In this document: piece after piece, positions 1 through 6,309 of the stretch
Layout: each line of letters begins with the position of its first letter
Numbering within the stretch: the stretch's first letter is position 1
IMG/VR virus record: IMGVR_UViG_3300012002_000197
Location: 1-33,957 of that record
Source of the DNA: a virus
DNA length: 33,957 nt
Strand: one strand, 5' to 3'
Position numbers and translations under genes: made by a program
The notes under the pieces: model-generated
What the model was told of the DNA's origin: nothing
Seen by the model: only the letters and a program-made list of their open reading frames with translations
Database searches by the model: none

Positions 1-52
1 GAGCAACAGCCTTCTAAGCTGTGGGTCGTGGGTTCGAATCCCGCCCGGATCA
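1..52 (+). tRNA. tRNA-Arg (anticodon TCT), 3' part only
   Basis: Only the 3' portion lies in the window; the acceptor 5' strand and D-arm are outside it. The anticodon stem is ACAGC (6-10) with GCTGT (18-22). The 7-base loop CTTCTAA (11-17) puts anticodon TCT at 13-15, which reads Arg AGA codons. The T-arm is GTGGG (28-32), loop TTCGAAT, CCCGC (40-44) with one G-T pair. The acceptor 3' strand CCGGATC ends at 51, the discriminator base A is 52, and CCA is not encoded. This gene is the integration target: its last 14 bases lie within the att core. Confidence 0.93.
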
Positions 53-55
53 CAA
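39..55 (+). repeat. attL core (17-bp direct repeat with attR)
   Basis: TCCCGCCCGGATCACAA occurs here and at the very end of the window. It starts in the tRNA T-loop and runs three bases past the tRNA end, so the integrated element restores an intact tRNA. The flanking bases differ on the left (A here, T at the right copy). The copy at 33941 may continue past the window, so the true repeat length is at least 17 bp. Confidence 0.93.
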
Positions 56-83
56 GCCTGTCACACCCTGACAGGCTTTTTTT
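55..83 (+). terminator. Rho-independent terminator behind the tRNA
   Basis: Stem AGCCTGTC (55-62) pairs with GACAGGCT (70-77) around a 7-base loop and is followed by a run of seven T. It lies just inside the element, so it would end the tRNA transcript and shield the integrase region from host transcription. Confidence 0.85.
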
Positions 84-167
84 ATACATATCAACCACTT
101 ACCACCATTTTCACCCATTCCCAAAAACAAAAAAACACCCCCAAAATGTCACCTTTTGCCCAAAATG

Positions 168-216
168 TTGTACCATGGTTGTACCGTACAAAAAAGAACC
201 CTAAATTTGTTGTACC
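168..216 (+). promoter_or_regulatory. Left arm-type integrase binding sites (3x TTGTACC)
   Basis: TTGTACC occurs at 168-174, 179-185 and 210-216. The first two are 11 bp apart, one helical turn. The same pair with the same 11-bp spacing recurs beside attR (33884 and 33895). Repeats confined to both inner flanks of att sites are the expected layout of arm-type sites for a tyrosine integrase with an N-terminal arm-binding domain. Bases 179-191 also form a small palindrome, TTGTAC-C-GTACAA. Confidence 0.7.
178..209 (+). promoter_or_regulatory. Integrase promoter (Bacteroidota type)
   Basis: The -7 element TAAATTTG (202-209) matches TAnnTTTG exactly. A GTTG -33 element lies at 178-181, 20 bp upstream. 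The start site would be near 216, giving a leader of about 50 nt. Both elements overlap or abut TTGTACC arm sites, so integrase bound to its arms should block this promoter. Downstream, GTTATTAAG (226-234) and CTTAACAAC (240-248) form an imperfect 9-bp inverted repeat that could bind another regulator. Confidence 0.6.
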
Positions 217-266
217 GTAATATCAGTTATTAAGAAATCCTTAACAACTGAAAAGACCGCATTGCT

Positions 267-1421
267 ATGAACCTAAACTACAAATTCGTCCACGCCCGAA
301 AAGGGTTTCGGGAAGATGGCACCGCCTTGGTCCAACTTCGCGTTACCTTAAAGCGAAAAACCAAATACTTTTCCACCGGGCTGTACCTGAAAAAAAACCA
401 GTGGAACACGGCCGGGCACGTTGTGAAACACCCGCAGGTGGAAATCTACAACCAGATTTTGAGCGACATCAGCACCCGGATTAACAATTACACATTCGCC
501 TGTTATCAGAATAAACGTGAGCCGTCCATCGACGAACTGTCAGGTATTATCAACAACAGCAACTACGATAGTTTTATCGAATTTTGCGACAATCTTCCCC
601 AGGATGATCGTTTGAAAAGCAGCACCCGGCATCAACTTGCCAGTTTCACCCGGTTGCTTCGCGGTTTCGGAAAAATCGAATCATTCTCCGACATATCAAT
701 AGAGACCATCCGCCAGTTTGATGAATATCTCTATCGAAAGAAATACCACCCGAATACGATCCGGAAGAAACACGCCATTTTGCGCCGGTACATCAATAAG
801 GCCATCGAAACCGGCCGAATGAAAGAAACCCCTTACAGACATTTCACCATGCCCCGCGGCGTAGACGTCCGCCGAAAATATTTGTCCTGGGAAAACCTCA
901 ATGCTATTATTGAAAAAGAAATGCCCAATCAGCGCCTGGAAGTTGTAAAGGATATGTTCCTATTTAGTTGTTTCACCGGTTTGGCCTATGCCGACGTCAG
1001 GGAACTGGGCCCCGGCGATTTTTACACCCACAACGGCACCATGTTCATCATTACAGCCCGGAAGAAGACCGAAGAAGAATCCGCCATTCCACTCATGCCA
1101 GAAGCGGCCGCCATTGTCGAAAAGTACAACGATCCCAAAGCCGACCGTTTGCTTCCAATTCCTTCCAATCAGCGAATGAATAGTTACCTGAAAGAGATCC
1201 AGACCCTGTGTAATATTTCCATCGAACTCACCACCCACGTTGCTCGACATACATTTGCCACAACCGTCACACTCGAAAACGGGGTCCCTATCGAAACGGT
1301 TTCCCGGATGCTGGGCCACAGCAAGCTGTCAACAACGCAAATATATGCCCGAATCACCCGCCAAAAGCTGGCTGATGACATGCAGGCCCTTCAGGATAAA
1401 ATGAGAAAAAATCACCGATGA
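267..1421 (+). CDS. int: Tyrosine recombinase, phage integrase
   Basis: Site-specific recombinase of 384 residues that should integrate the phage into the adjacent tRNA-Arg. The domain order is typical of Bacteroidota integrases: arm-binding domain (about 1-90), SAM-like core-binding domain (about 100-195), catalytic domain (205-384). Visible active-site residues are Lys266/267, His324 and Arg327 (HVARH), His351 (LGHSKLSTTQ) and nucleophile Tyr360. The usual first arginine is missing: the motif reads TGLAYADV (237-244) with Ala at 240, as in IntDOT-like enzymes where this Arg is also replaced. Position next to attL supports the role. The ATG follows GCT in the context GCTATGA, shared with many starts here. 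The last base of its stop codon is the first base of the 48-bp repeat array, and a diverged copy of its 3' end lies beyond that array. Confidence 0.95.
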   Translation: MNLNYKFVHARKGFREDGTALVQLRVTLKRKTKYFSTGLYLKKNQWNTAGHVVKHPQVEIYNQILSDISTRINNYTFACYQNKREPSIDELSGIINNSNYDSFIEFCDNLPQDDRLKSSTRHQLASFTRLLRGFGKIESFSDISIETIRQFDEYLYRKKYHPNTIRKKHAILRRYINKAIETGRMKETPYRHFTMPRGVDVRRKYLSWENLNAIIEKEMPNQRLEVVKDMFLFSCFTGLAYADVRELGPGDFYTHNGTMFIITARKKTEEESAIPLMPEAAAIVEKYNDPKADRLLPIPSNQRMNSYLKEIQTLCNISIELTTHVARHTFATTVTLENGVPIETVSRMLGHSKLSTTQIYARITRQKLADDMQALQDKMRKNHR

Positions 1422-2476
1422 AATCCTATAGAACTCACATAGAATTACCAGCTCCAAAATCACCCCGGAAATTCTGTAAAACTCACATAGAATTTGTCGC
1501 TTCAAAATGACCCCGGAAATCCTATGGAACTCACATAGGATTACCAGCTCCAAAATGACCCCGGAAATCCTATAGAACTCACACAGGATTTGCAGTTCCA
1601 AAATCACCCCGGAAATCCTATAGAACTCACATAGAATTACCAGCTCCAAAATGACCCCGGAAATTCTATGGAAGTAAAATACAATTTGCAGCTTAAAAAC
1701 TACCCCGGAAATTCTATGAAACTCACATAGAATTTTCAGCTCCAAAATTACCCCCTAAATTCTGTAGAAGTGAAATACAATTTCCCAGGCCAAAACTACC
1801 CCGGAAATTCTGTGAAACTCACATAGAATTACCAGCTCCAAAATTACCCCCTAAATTTTATGGAAGTGAAATACAATTTAGCAAGATAAAACTACCCCCT
1901 AAATCCTATAGAACTCTCATAAAATTTGTCGATTCAAAATGACCCCGGAAATTCTATGGAAGTGAAATACAATTTCCCAGGTCAAAACTACTTCGGAAAT
2001 TCTATAGAACTCACATAGAATTACCAGCTCCAAAATGACCCCCTAAAATCTATGGAAGTGAAATACAATTTAGCAGGCCAAAATGACCTCGGAAATTCTA
2101 TAGAACTCACATAGAATTACCAGCTTCAAAACTACCCCGGAAATTCTGTGGAAGTGAAATACAATTTTCCAGGCCAAAATCACCCTGGAAATTCTGTGAA
2201 ACTCACATAGAATTTGTCGCTCCAAAATCACCCCCTAAATTCTATAGAACTCACACAGAATTTCCAGCTTCAAAATGACCCCGGAAATCCTATGAAACTC
2301 ACATAGAATTACCAGCTCCAAAATGACCCCCTAAATTCTATAGAACTCACACAAAATTTCCAGCTCCAAAATGACCCATTAAGTCCTATGGAAGTAAAAT
2401 ACAATTTCCCAGGCCAAAATCACCCCGGAAATCCTGTGAAACTCACATAGGATTTTCAGCTCTCGCATCACCCGCC
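1421..2476. repeat. Tandem array: 22 units of exactly 48 bp
   Basis: Units start every 48 bp without a single slip (1421, 1469, 1517 ... 2429). Each begins with AAATTCTAT or a close variant and ends with ACCCCGG or ACCCCCT. Type A (15 units) has left arm AAATTCTAT, 9-bp centre AGAACTCAC, right arm ATAGAATTT. Type B (7 units, starting 1661, 1757, 1853, 1949, 2045, 2141, 2381) has centre GGAAGTGAA and right arm ATACAATTT. Every unit is therefore a 27-bp dyad plus about 21 bp of linker. From 1661 to 2188 types B and A strictly alternate, a 96-bp higher-order repeat. The last unit runs into a copy of the integrase 3' end. There is no conserved gene on either strand. Function unknown; a protein-binding array or a structured RNA are both possible. 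Confidence 0.95.
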
Positions 2477-2518
2477 AAAAGCTGGCTGATGACATGCAGG
2501 TTCTTCAGAATAAAATGA
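2467..2518 (+). pseudogene. Duplicated 3' end of the integrase gene
   Basis: Bases 2467-2500 are identical to 1353-1386, which encode the integrase segment just after the catalytic Tyr (ITRQKLADDMQ). Similarity continues with a few substitutions to about 2518, matching 1404. It has no start and no catalytic part. The 48-bp array is thus framed by two copies of the same gene tail, which suggests a duplication, or replacement of the integrase end by recombination. Confidence 0.85.
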
Positions 2519-2535
2519 ATTCAAAAAAAAATCCC

Positions 2536-2543
2536 TAATTTTG
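2536..2543 (+). promoter_or_regulatory. Possible promoter -7 element for the 2565 gene
   Basis: TAATTTTG matches TAnnTTTG and lies 21 bp upstream of the ATG at 2565. I see no good TTTG 19-20 bp upstream, only A-rich sequence, so the promoter is weak or needs an activator. Confidence 0.4.
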
Positions 2544-2564
2544 ATTAAATCAAACTGATAACTT

Positions 2565-2969
2565 ATGAAAAAACTAACAGCCCTTATTTTCGTACTCATG
2601 ATCGCATTTTCGGCCTTTTCTCAAAGGGTGGGCGATGATGTCTACTATTCAGGAAAAGCAAAGCAGAGTGCATTTTCTGTTGAAATTTCGGACGCGTCAG
2701 CCGAAGAAAACGCCGCGGCTATTGCAAACATGCAATATTGCCTTGACCGGTTTCAGGAACAGCAAAAAATTGCTACTTACATTTCGATCTTAGGGGGCGC
2801 ATTTGCCGCCTTAGGGCCTACAACAATGCCCGATTCTAATGTCCCGTATTACGTAGGGGGCGGAATAAGCCTCACGGGATTCGTATTTTATTTAGATTCT
2901 TTTAAATGGTTGCAACGGGCATCGGTGCAACCCAATAAAGACGGAATGTCTTTCATCTTTGAATTTTAA
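2565..2969 (+). CDS. Small exported protein, probable lysogenic-conversion gene
   Basis: A 134-residue protein of unknown family. The N-terminus is a clear Sec signal: MKKL, a hydrophobic stretch to about residue 18, then SAFSQ, where cleavage before Gln20 is likely. The mature part has two further hydrophobic stretches (about 72-85 and 95-110), so it may be membrane-associated. It stands alone between integrase and repressor, in opposite orientation to the repressor, with its own candidate promoter and a strong terminator. That is the usual setting of a gene expressed from the prophage that changes the host surface, such as superinfection exclusion; this role is inference. The start is the first ATG before the signal peptide. 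Confidence 0.75.
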   Translation: MKKLTALIFVLMIAFSAFSQRVGDDVYYSGKAKQSAFSVEISDASAEENAAAIANMQYCLDRFQEQQKIATYISILGGAFAALGPTTMPDSNVPYYVGGGISLTGFVFYLDSFKWLQRASVQPNKDGMSFIFEF

Positions 2970-2975
2970 ATACAA

Positions 2976-3008
2976 AACCCCGCGGGCAACCACACCCGCG
3001 GGGTTTTT
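2976..3008. terminator. Strong terminator
   Basis: Perfect 11-bp stem AACCCCGCGGG (2976-2986) with CCCGCGGGGTT (2995-3005), 8-base loop, then TTTTT. It lies between the convergent 2565 gene and repressor gene. The A-run before the stem means it could also stop leftward transcripts from the repressor. Confidence 0.9.
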
Positions 3009-3108
3009 CTTCGTAACTCACGCAACGTTTACGAAGTATTTTTGATTAAATATACGCCAATTACCAGTCTTCTTCAAATTTTTTAGGTTCTGTTAAATTT
3101 GCGCCAAA

Positions 3109-3495
3109 CTACCCGGAGTTTCTCATGTTCCCCGGATTGGTCCCCCTAATATTTCGAACTTCTTTCATCAATTCATCATATTTATCTCGTAACCACTTGT
3201 TTTCATCTTCCAGGTGCCGGGCATATTTGTCGTCACTTTTACCGTATTGTAATTGACTTTCAGCTACGACACTTTTTTCGCTGTTCTCACCAAATATTTC
3301 GCCATTTCCGGCAATAAGCCAGTTTAAATTGACGTTATGTTTGACATGAATGTTGTAAAGAAACGCAACTGGCAACGCCGTCACTTCGCTGTTTTTCAAT
3401 CTGCTGATTGTCCTTGTACTCACATCACAACTTTGAGCAACCTGCATATCTCTCAGGTTAAGCATTTTAATTACTTTTTTAAATCTCTCATTCAT
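3109..3495 (-). CDS. HTH transcriptional repressor (CI-like)
   Basis: Predicted lysogeny repressor of 128 residues. The N-terminal helix-turn-helix is visible in MQVAQSCDVSTRTISRLKNS (about residues 16-35), followed by a segment ending NWLIAGNGEIF. That NWL-GxG ending is typical of Bacteroidota phage repressors with an XRE-like domain. The C-terminal third (ENKWLRDKYDELMKEV) is helical and may dimerise. There is no LexA/CI-type Ser-Lys protease domain, so induction probably does not use RecA-stimulated self-cleavage. I chose the ATG at 3495 rather than the upstream TTG at 3516 because it has the GCTATGA context used by many genes here. It is the only convincing leftward gene in the window, divergent from the early operon, with two opposed promoters between. 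Confidence 0.88.
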   Translation of the reverse strand: MNERFKKVIKMLNLRDMQVAQSCDVSTRTISRLKNSEVTALPVAFLYNIHVKHNVNLNWLIAGNGEIFGENSEKSVVAESQLQYGKSDDKYARHLEDENKWLRDKYDELMKEVRNIRGTNPGNMRNSG

Positions 3496-3513
3496 AGCAA
3501 TATGTGTAAAAAA

Positions 3514-3544
3514 CAAAATTTTGCGCTAAATTTAACACGTCAAA
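3514..3544 (-). promoter_or_regulatory. Leftward (repressor) promoter
   Basis: Read leftward: -33 TTTG (complement of 3541-3544), exactly 19 bp, then -7 AAATTTTG (complement of 3514-3521), one base off TAnnTTTG. It would start transcription just upstream of the repressor ATG. Its -33 element nearly touches the -33 of the rightward promoter. Confidence 0.6.
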
Positions 3545-3560
3545 TGTTGCATTTACGCAA
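3522..3560. promoter_or_regulatory. Probable operator region between divergent promoters
   Basis: TTGCGCTAAAT (3522-3532) and ATTTACGCAA (3551-3560) are inverted copies with one extra base. TTGC at 3547 and GCAA at 3557 form a smaller dyad. These motifs overlap both promoters, the right place for repressor to switch one off and control the other. A related half-site TTTGCGCC lies at about 3099-3106. Confidence 0.55.
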
Positions 3561-3577
3561 CTTCTGTCTTATATTTG
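3546..3577 (+). promoter_or_regulatory. Rightward early promoter
   Basis: -33 GTTG (3546-3549), 20-bp spacer, -7 TATATTTG (3570-3577), a perfect TAnnTTTG. Transcription would start near 3584 and run into the KilA-N gene at 3640 and the long early operon. The inverted repeats around TTGCATTTACGCAA overlap the spacer, so repressor binding should block it. Confidence 0.75.
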
Positions 3578-3639
3578 TATCGTGTTCCTGAAACAAATGT
3601 AACAAAAAAGGACGCCACCGGCAATAACACAATGATGCT

Positions 3640-4287
3640 ATGAAGACAAATCAGATTTTAACACGTCAAATGGGTGAATTTATCGTTCACCAACGAACCA
3701 AGGATGGCATGTTCAACGCTACTGACTTGTTAGGTCAATGGAACAACCATTCTGGTCAGCAAAAACAAATGAGCCATTTTCTTGAAAATAACTCAACAAA
3801 AGAGTTTATTCAAACAATTGAAGATGAGCAGGATTTTAAAGAACGGAATTCCGTTCTTTCGAAAACTCGAGGCAAACAAGGCGGAACCTGGATGCACCCT
3901 TTCCTTTTTATTGACTTCGCTATGTGGTTAAATCCCCGGTTCAAATACCAGGTCATCAAATTCGTTTACGACGAACTCATAAAGTACCGCCACGAAGCCG
4001 GCGATGCATACCGTCAGATGACTTCTTCCCTGAAAAAAATCGTACCCCCGGACCAACTCACAAAAAGCATTCAGGAAATTGCCAAAGCGATCAATTACAT
4101 TGTTTACGACAGTCACGCCCCTGGCATTCGCAACCATCGCGCCGAAGAAGAAAAGGCCCGCGAACTGGCAGAGATTGAAAGAGACATTGCCAAATTTATC
4201 GATTTGGGTTTTATCGACAACTACGATTCCCTCATTAACCATCTTCGAAGGCGATGGACAGATAAGTATGTACCAGCCATTGTATAA
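3640..4287 (+). CDS. KilA-N domain protein
   Basis: A 215-residue phage protein with an N-terminal KilA-N domain, a DNA-binding fold common in phage and large-virus regulators. Diagnostic stretches are the start with GEFIVHQRTKDGMFNATDLL (residues 12-31), GTWMHPFLFIDFAMWLNPRF (about 82-101) and VIKFVYDELIKYRHEAGD. The C-terminal half is helical and charged and may be specific to this group. It is the first gene behind the rightward early promoter, the usual position of an antirepressor or early regulator, but a direct role in lifting repression is inference. The start is the ATG at 3640 in the GCTATGA context. The next gene follows after 19 bases. Confidence 0.88.
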   Translation: MKTNQILTRQMGEFIVHQRTKDGMFNATDLLGQWNNHSGQQKQMSHFLENNSTKEFIQTIEDEQDFKERNSVLSKTRGKQGGTWMHPFLFIDFAMWLNPRFKYQVIKFVYDELIKYRHEAGDAYRQMTSSLKKIVPPDQLTKSIQEIAKAINYIVYDSHAPGIRNHRAEEEKARELAEIERDIAKFIDLGFIDNYDSLINHLRRRWTDKYVPAIV

Positions 4288-4306
4288 CTCACTAACAACC
4301 TCACAA

Positions 4307-4525
4307 ATGATCCTTGAACAAAAAGCACGTGTAAACTTTAAAGACGCCTATGACAGTCTCCCCCGAAATCTTCAACCACAATTCCGGCATACTGTCATGG
4401 CCTCACAAAAGTGGGATCACCGACAAAGATTTTACTTAGCCATCAGCGGTAAAAAATGGCTGTCAAAACAGCAAATCGAAGAGATAAAAGCGATTTTCCG
4501 CCAATTTGGGCAGGAAATCAATTAA
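4307..4525 (+). CDS. Small conserved-looking early protein
   Basis: A 72-residue basic protein that I do not recognise. It begins MILEQKARVNFKDAYDSLP and ends with a helical IEEIKAIFRQFGQEIN. An ATG further upstream in frame (4079) lies inside the KilA-N gene, so I chose 4307, in the gap after that gene. It shows a mixture of aromatic and basic residues (WDHRQRFYLAISGKKWLS), consistent with a small folded, possibly nucleic-acid-binding protein. It is part of the early operon, 23 bases before the next gene. Confidence 0.72.
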   Translation: MILEQKARVNFKDAYDSLPRNLQPQFRHTVMASQKWDHRQRFYLAISGKKWLSKQQIEEIKAIFRQFGQEIN

Positions 4526-4548
4526 TAACCTATAAAAACTCACGCAAC

Positions 4549-4887
4549 ATGCAACTCAACGATTTAGTAATCATCACCAGAAAGCCGCAAGGCCGCCACA
4601 TTCCCGATCAGGTCATTGGCCGCCGCGCTCGCGTTGTCAAACTTCACAAATACAACAATGTTGATGTAATGCTTTTAGAGCCTTATCGCGACGTTAAAAC
4701 CCTTCCCCTGATGCCACCGTCGGCCCTGGAGAAAATCGACACAGGACAGGCCCCGGAACAGGCAATAATGAAGCGAATTGATCAGGAGATCCGCAACATC
4801 TCCGATATCATTAAGGAAACCACCGATCCGGACGCCCGAATGAGATTGCACGCCCGCCGGGCATCCCTTATTCCGTTCCGGTCATGA
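4549..4887 (+). CDS. Hypothetical early protein
   Basis: 112 residues, family not recognised. The N-terminal half (MQLNDLVIITRKPQG through VKLHKYNNVDVMLLEPY) alternates hydrophobic and charged residues and looks like a small beta-barrel, such as the SH3/KOW folds that often bind nucleic acid. The C-terminal half is helical with many Arg and Asp. I chose the ATG at 4549 over one at 4456 because the latter overlaps the previous gene by 70 bases. Its stop overlaps the next start as ATGA, so the two genes are translationally coupled. The motif ACTCACGCAAC, found three times in this phage, ends directly before the ATG. Confidence 0.72.
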   Translation: MQLNDLVIITRKPQGRHIPDQVIGRRARVVKLHKYNNVDVMLLEPYRDVKTLPLMPPSALEKIDTGQAPEQAIMKRIDQEIRNISDIIKETTDPDARMRLHARRASLIPFRS

Positions 4888-5270
4888 GACCAGCCATCAC
4901 ACCGCGCGAAATGCAGATATGGTCAATGGTAGTGGATGGAAGAACGAAAAAGGAAATTGCCTGCAACCTGGGCCGATCTTACCACACCGTCAATCAGCTT
5001 TACCGGAATCTCTACCAAAAACTCAATATCTGCAAGGAAACGGACCTGGTCCGGGAGTGGTTCATCTATCATGCCATTGTGACAAAAGACGAACTATCCC
5101 GCGCCATACGCCATCACGCCGCCCCGGCCATCATGTTTTTTCTAATGATCACAGCCGCGCAAATTACTTTAGATACCCCGGCCGTAAGGGCCCGAACAAC
5201 ATCACGAACCGTTAGCCGGACATCCAGCCGATCAGGCAGCCGGCGCAAAAAAGCCACCTATTATGCTTAA
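4884..5270 (+). CDS. LuxR-type HTH protein with membrane-like segment
   Basis: 128 residues. The N-terminus is a LuxR/GerE-type helix-turn-helix: ITPREMQIWSMVVDGRTKKE followed by IACNLGRSYHTVNQLYRNLYQKL (about residues 5-48). The middle has a hydrophobic stretch, HAAPAIMFFLMITAAQITL (about 78-96). The tail is very rich in Ser, Arg and Thr (SRTSSRSGSRRKK), a possible DNA- or RNA-contacting tail. A DNA-binding head with a possible membrane segment is unusual; the segment could instead be a buried helix. Its start overlaps the previous stop (ATGA) and its end overlaps the next small gene by 8 bases. Likely an early regulator. Confidence 0.78.
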   Translation: MRPAITPREMQIWSMVVDGRTKKEIACNLGRSYHTVNQLYRNLYQKLNICKETDLVREWFIYHAIVTKDELSRAIRHHAAPAIMFFLMITAAQITLDTPAVRARTTSRTVSRTSSRSGSRRKKATYYA

Positions 5271-5376
5271 CACCATTTTTCACATACTCGTCCTGGTCAT
5301 CATGACCAGTTCAATTGCCTGGATGGCAATTAAGACAATAAAAGATGTAAAAAAACTCTTCAAAAATCACTTGTAA
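5263..5376 (+). CDS. 37-residue single-pass membrane protein
   Basis: Short gene of 37 residues with one long hydrophobic segment (NTIFHILVLVIMTSSIAWMA, residues 3-22) and a Lys-rich tail (KTIKDVKKLFKNHL). Topology by the positive-inside rule puts the C-terminus in the cytoplasm. It overlaps the previous gene by 8 bases, and its stop and the next start share one base (TAATG), strong signs of a real coupled gene in this operon. Function unknown. Confidence 0.65.
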   Translation: MLNTIFHILVLVIMTSSIAWMAIKTIKDVKKLFKNHL

Positions 5377-5741
5377 TGAGCCAAACCAATAACCATCCGC
5401 CAGTCGGGGCCGAAATCGACCCCCCGGTTTCCGAAATTCAAACCGATGCCGTCATTGTCAGCAAGGCCGATCTCAACACCCTGCTGTCACGAATCGACGA
5501 AATTCAGGAAGAAATGAAGGAGATCAGGCAGCAGAACCAGCTCCGCCAACGCGTCGAAGCCCTGGCAAAAGGCAACACCATCGACGCCCCGGCCATCTGC
5601 AAAATCCTCAACTGGTCCCGCCGTACTTTCTACCGCCGCGTGATGGATGGCACCATCCCGGTTTCCCAGGAAGGCGGCAACCGGTACAAAATGAGTGTAG
5701 AAAATTTCTTGAAGTGGTACGAGCAAAATTTTGAGCTATGA
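5376..5741 (+). CDS. Excisionase/MerR-type HTH protein
   Basis: 121 residues. The first half has a charged coiled-coil stretch (LNTLLSRIDEIQEEMKEIRQ, about 32-51). The second half is a winged helix-turn-helix of the HTH_17/excisionase type: IDAPAICKILNWSRRTFYRR, then the wing VSQEGGNRYKMSVENFLKWY. Such proteins bind repeated sites and in Bacteroidota phages are common near the start of the early operon. It is my best candidate for the recombination directionality factor partnering the integrase; a transcription factor role is equally possible. One-base overlap with the upstream gene and four-base overlap (ATGA) with the downstream gene. Confidence 0.82.
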   Translation: MSQTNNHPPVGAEIDPPVSEIQTDAVIVSKADLNTLLSRIDEIQEEMKEIRQQNQLRQRVEALAKGNTIDAPAICKILNWSRRTFYRRVMDGTIPVSQEGGNRYKMSVENFLKWYEQNFEL

Positions 5742-6298
5742 AAGGAATCATGTTTATCGAATCAATGTTTCGGGCTGTTGTTTCTGGAAAAAAGGTTCAA
5801 ACAAGAAGAATAATTAATCCGCAGCCTGATGAAAGGGGCCTAAGATTGTCAAAAGTTCAATATGCCGTTTCTTTTGCAAAGTGGACTTATGAAGATTGGC
5901 ACGGCAAACAATACAAACCGCGCTACAATCCTGGGGAAATAGTATATCTCAAAGAACCTTATCAACACACCGGAGAGATTTTAGGATTACACCCTACTGG
6001 CAGAAATTACGGATATGTCTACAAATATGATGATGGTGATTGGGATGATATTGAATATTGGTACTGGAAAAACAAAATGTTTATGCCCGCCAAAGCCGCC
6101 CGGTTCTCTATAAAAATTACAAAAATGTCTATAGAAAGGGTAATGGATATTTCAGAAGAAGACGCACAAAAAGAAGGTTTTTACCCCTATGAAGGCAAAA
6201 CTGCAAAGTCCCAATTTATCGATTTGTTTAACCACATAAACAAAGAAATTTCGCAGGAAAACCCATGGGTCTATGTGTACTCTTTCACTCTATGTTAA
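5738..6298 (+). CDS. ASCH-domain-like phage protein
   Basis: 186 residues resembling phage ASCH/PUA-like proteins. Features are the opening MFIESMFRAVVSGKKVQTRR followed by IINPQPD, the segment YNPGEIVYLKEPYQ in the position of the strand-rich core, and KAARFSIKITKMSIERVMDIS followed by EEDAQKEGF, which matches the usual C-terminal ASCH motif in which the protein is told to avoid or place an RNA-like ligand. ASCH domains are predicted RNA-binding or nucleotide-modification folds; what this phage version does is unknown. Acidic and Tyr/Trp-rich in the middle (DDGDWDDIEYWYW). Start overlaps the previous stop (ATGA). Confidence 0.75.
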   Translation: MKGIMFIESMFRAVVSGKKVQTRRIINPQPDERGLRLSKVQYAVSFAKWTYEDWHGKQYKPRYNPGEIVYLKEPYQHTGEILGLHPTGRNYGYVYKYDDGDWDDIEYWYWKNKMFMPAKAARFSIKITKMSIERVMDISEEDAQKEGFYPYEGKTAKSQFIDLFNHINKEISQENPWVYVYSFTLC

Positions 6299-6309
6299 AT
6301 AAATAACTT

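Noticed and set aside
1329-1745. Minus-strand ORF with a 16-residue repeat across the 48-bp array
   Set aside because: It arises because 48 is a multiple of 3. Units ending in CCCCCT bring a TAG in this frame, so it covers only part of the array, and its start would be a TTG in a repeat.
1421-2476. CRISPR array
   Set aside because: The units abut directly and vary throughout; there are no unique spacers, no leader and no cas gene.
1421-2476. Diversity-generating retroelement template
   Set aside because: No reverse transcriptase gene and no adenine-biased variable copy of the sequence in a fibre gene was seen.
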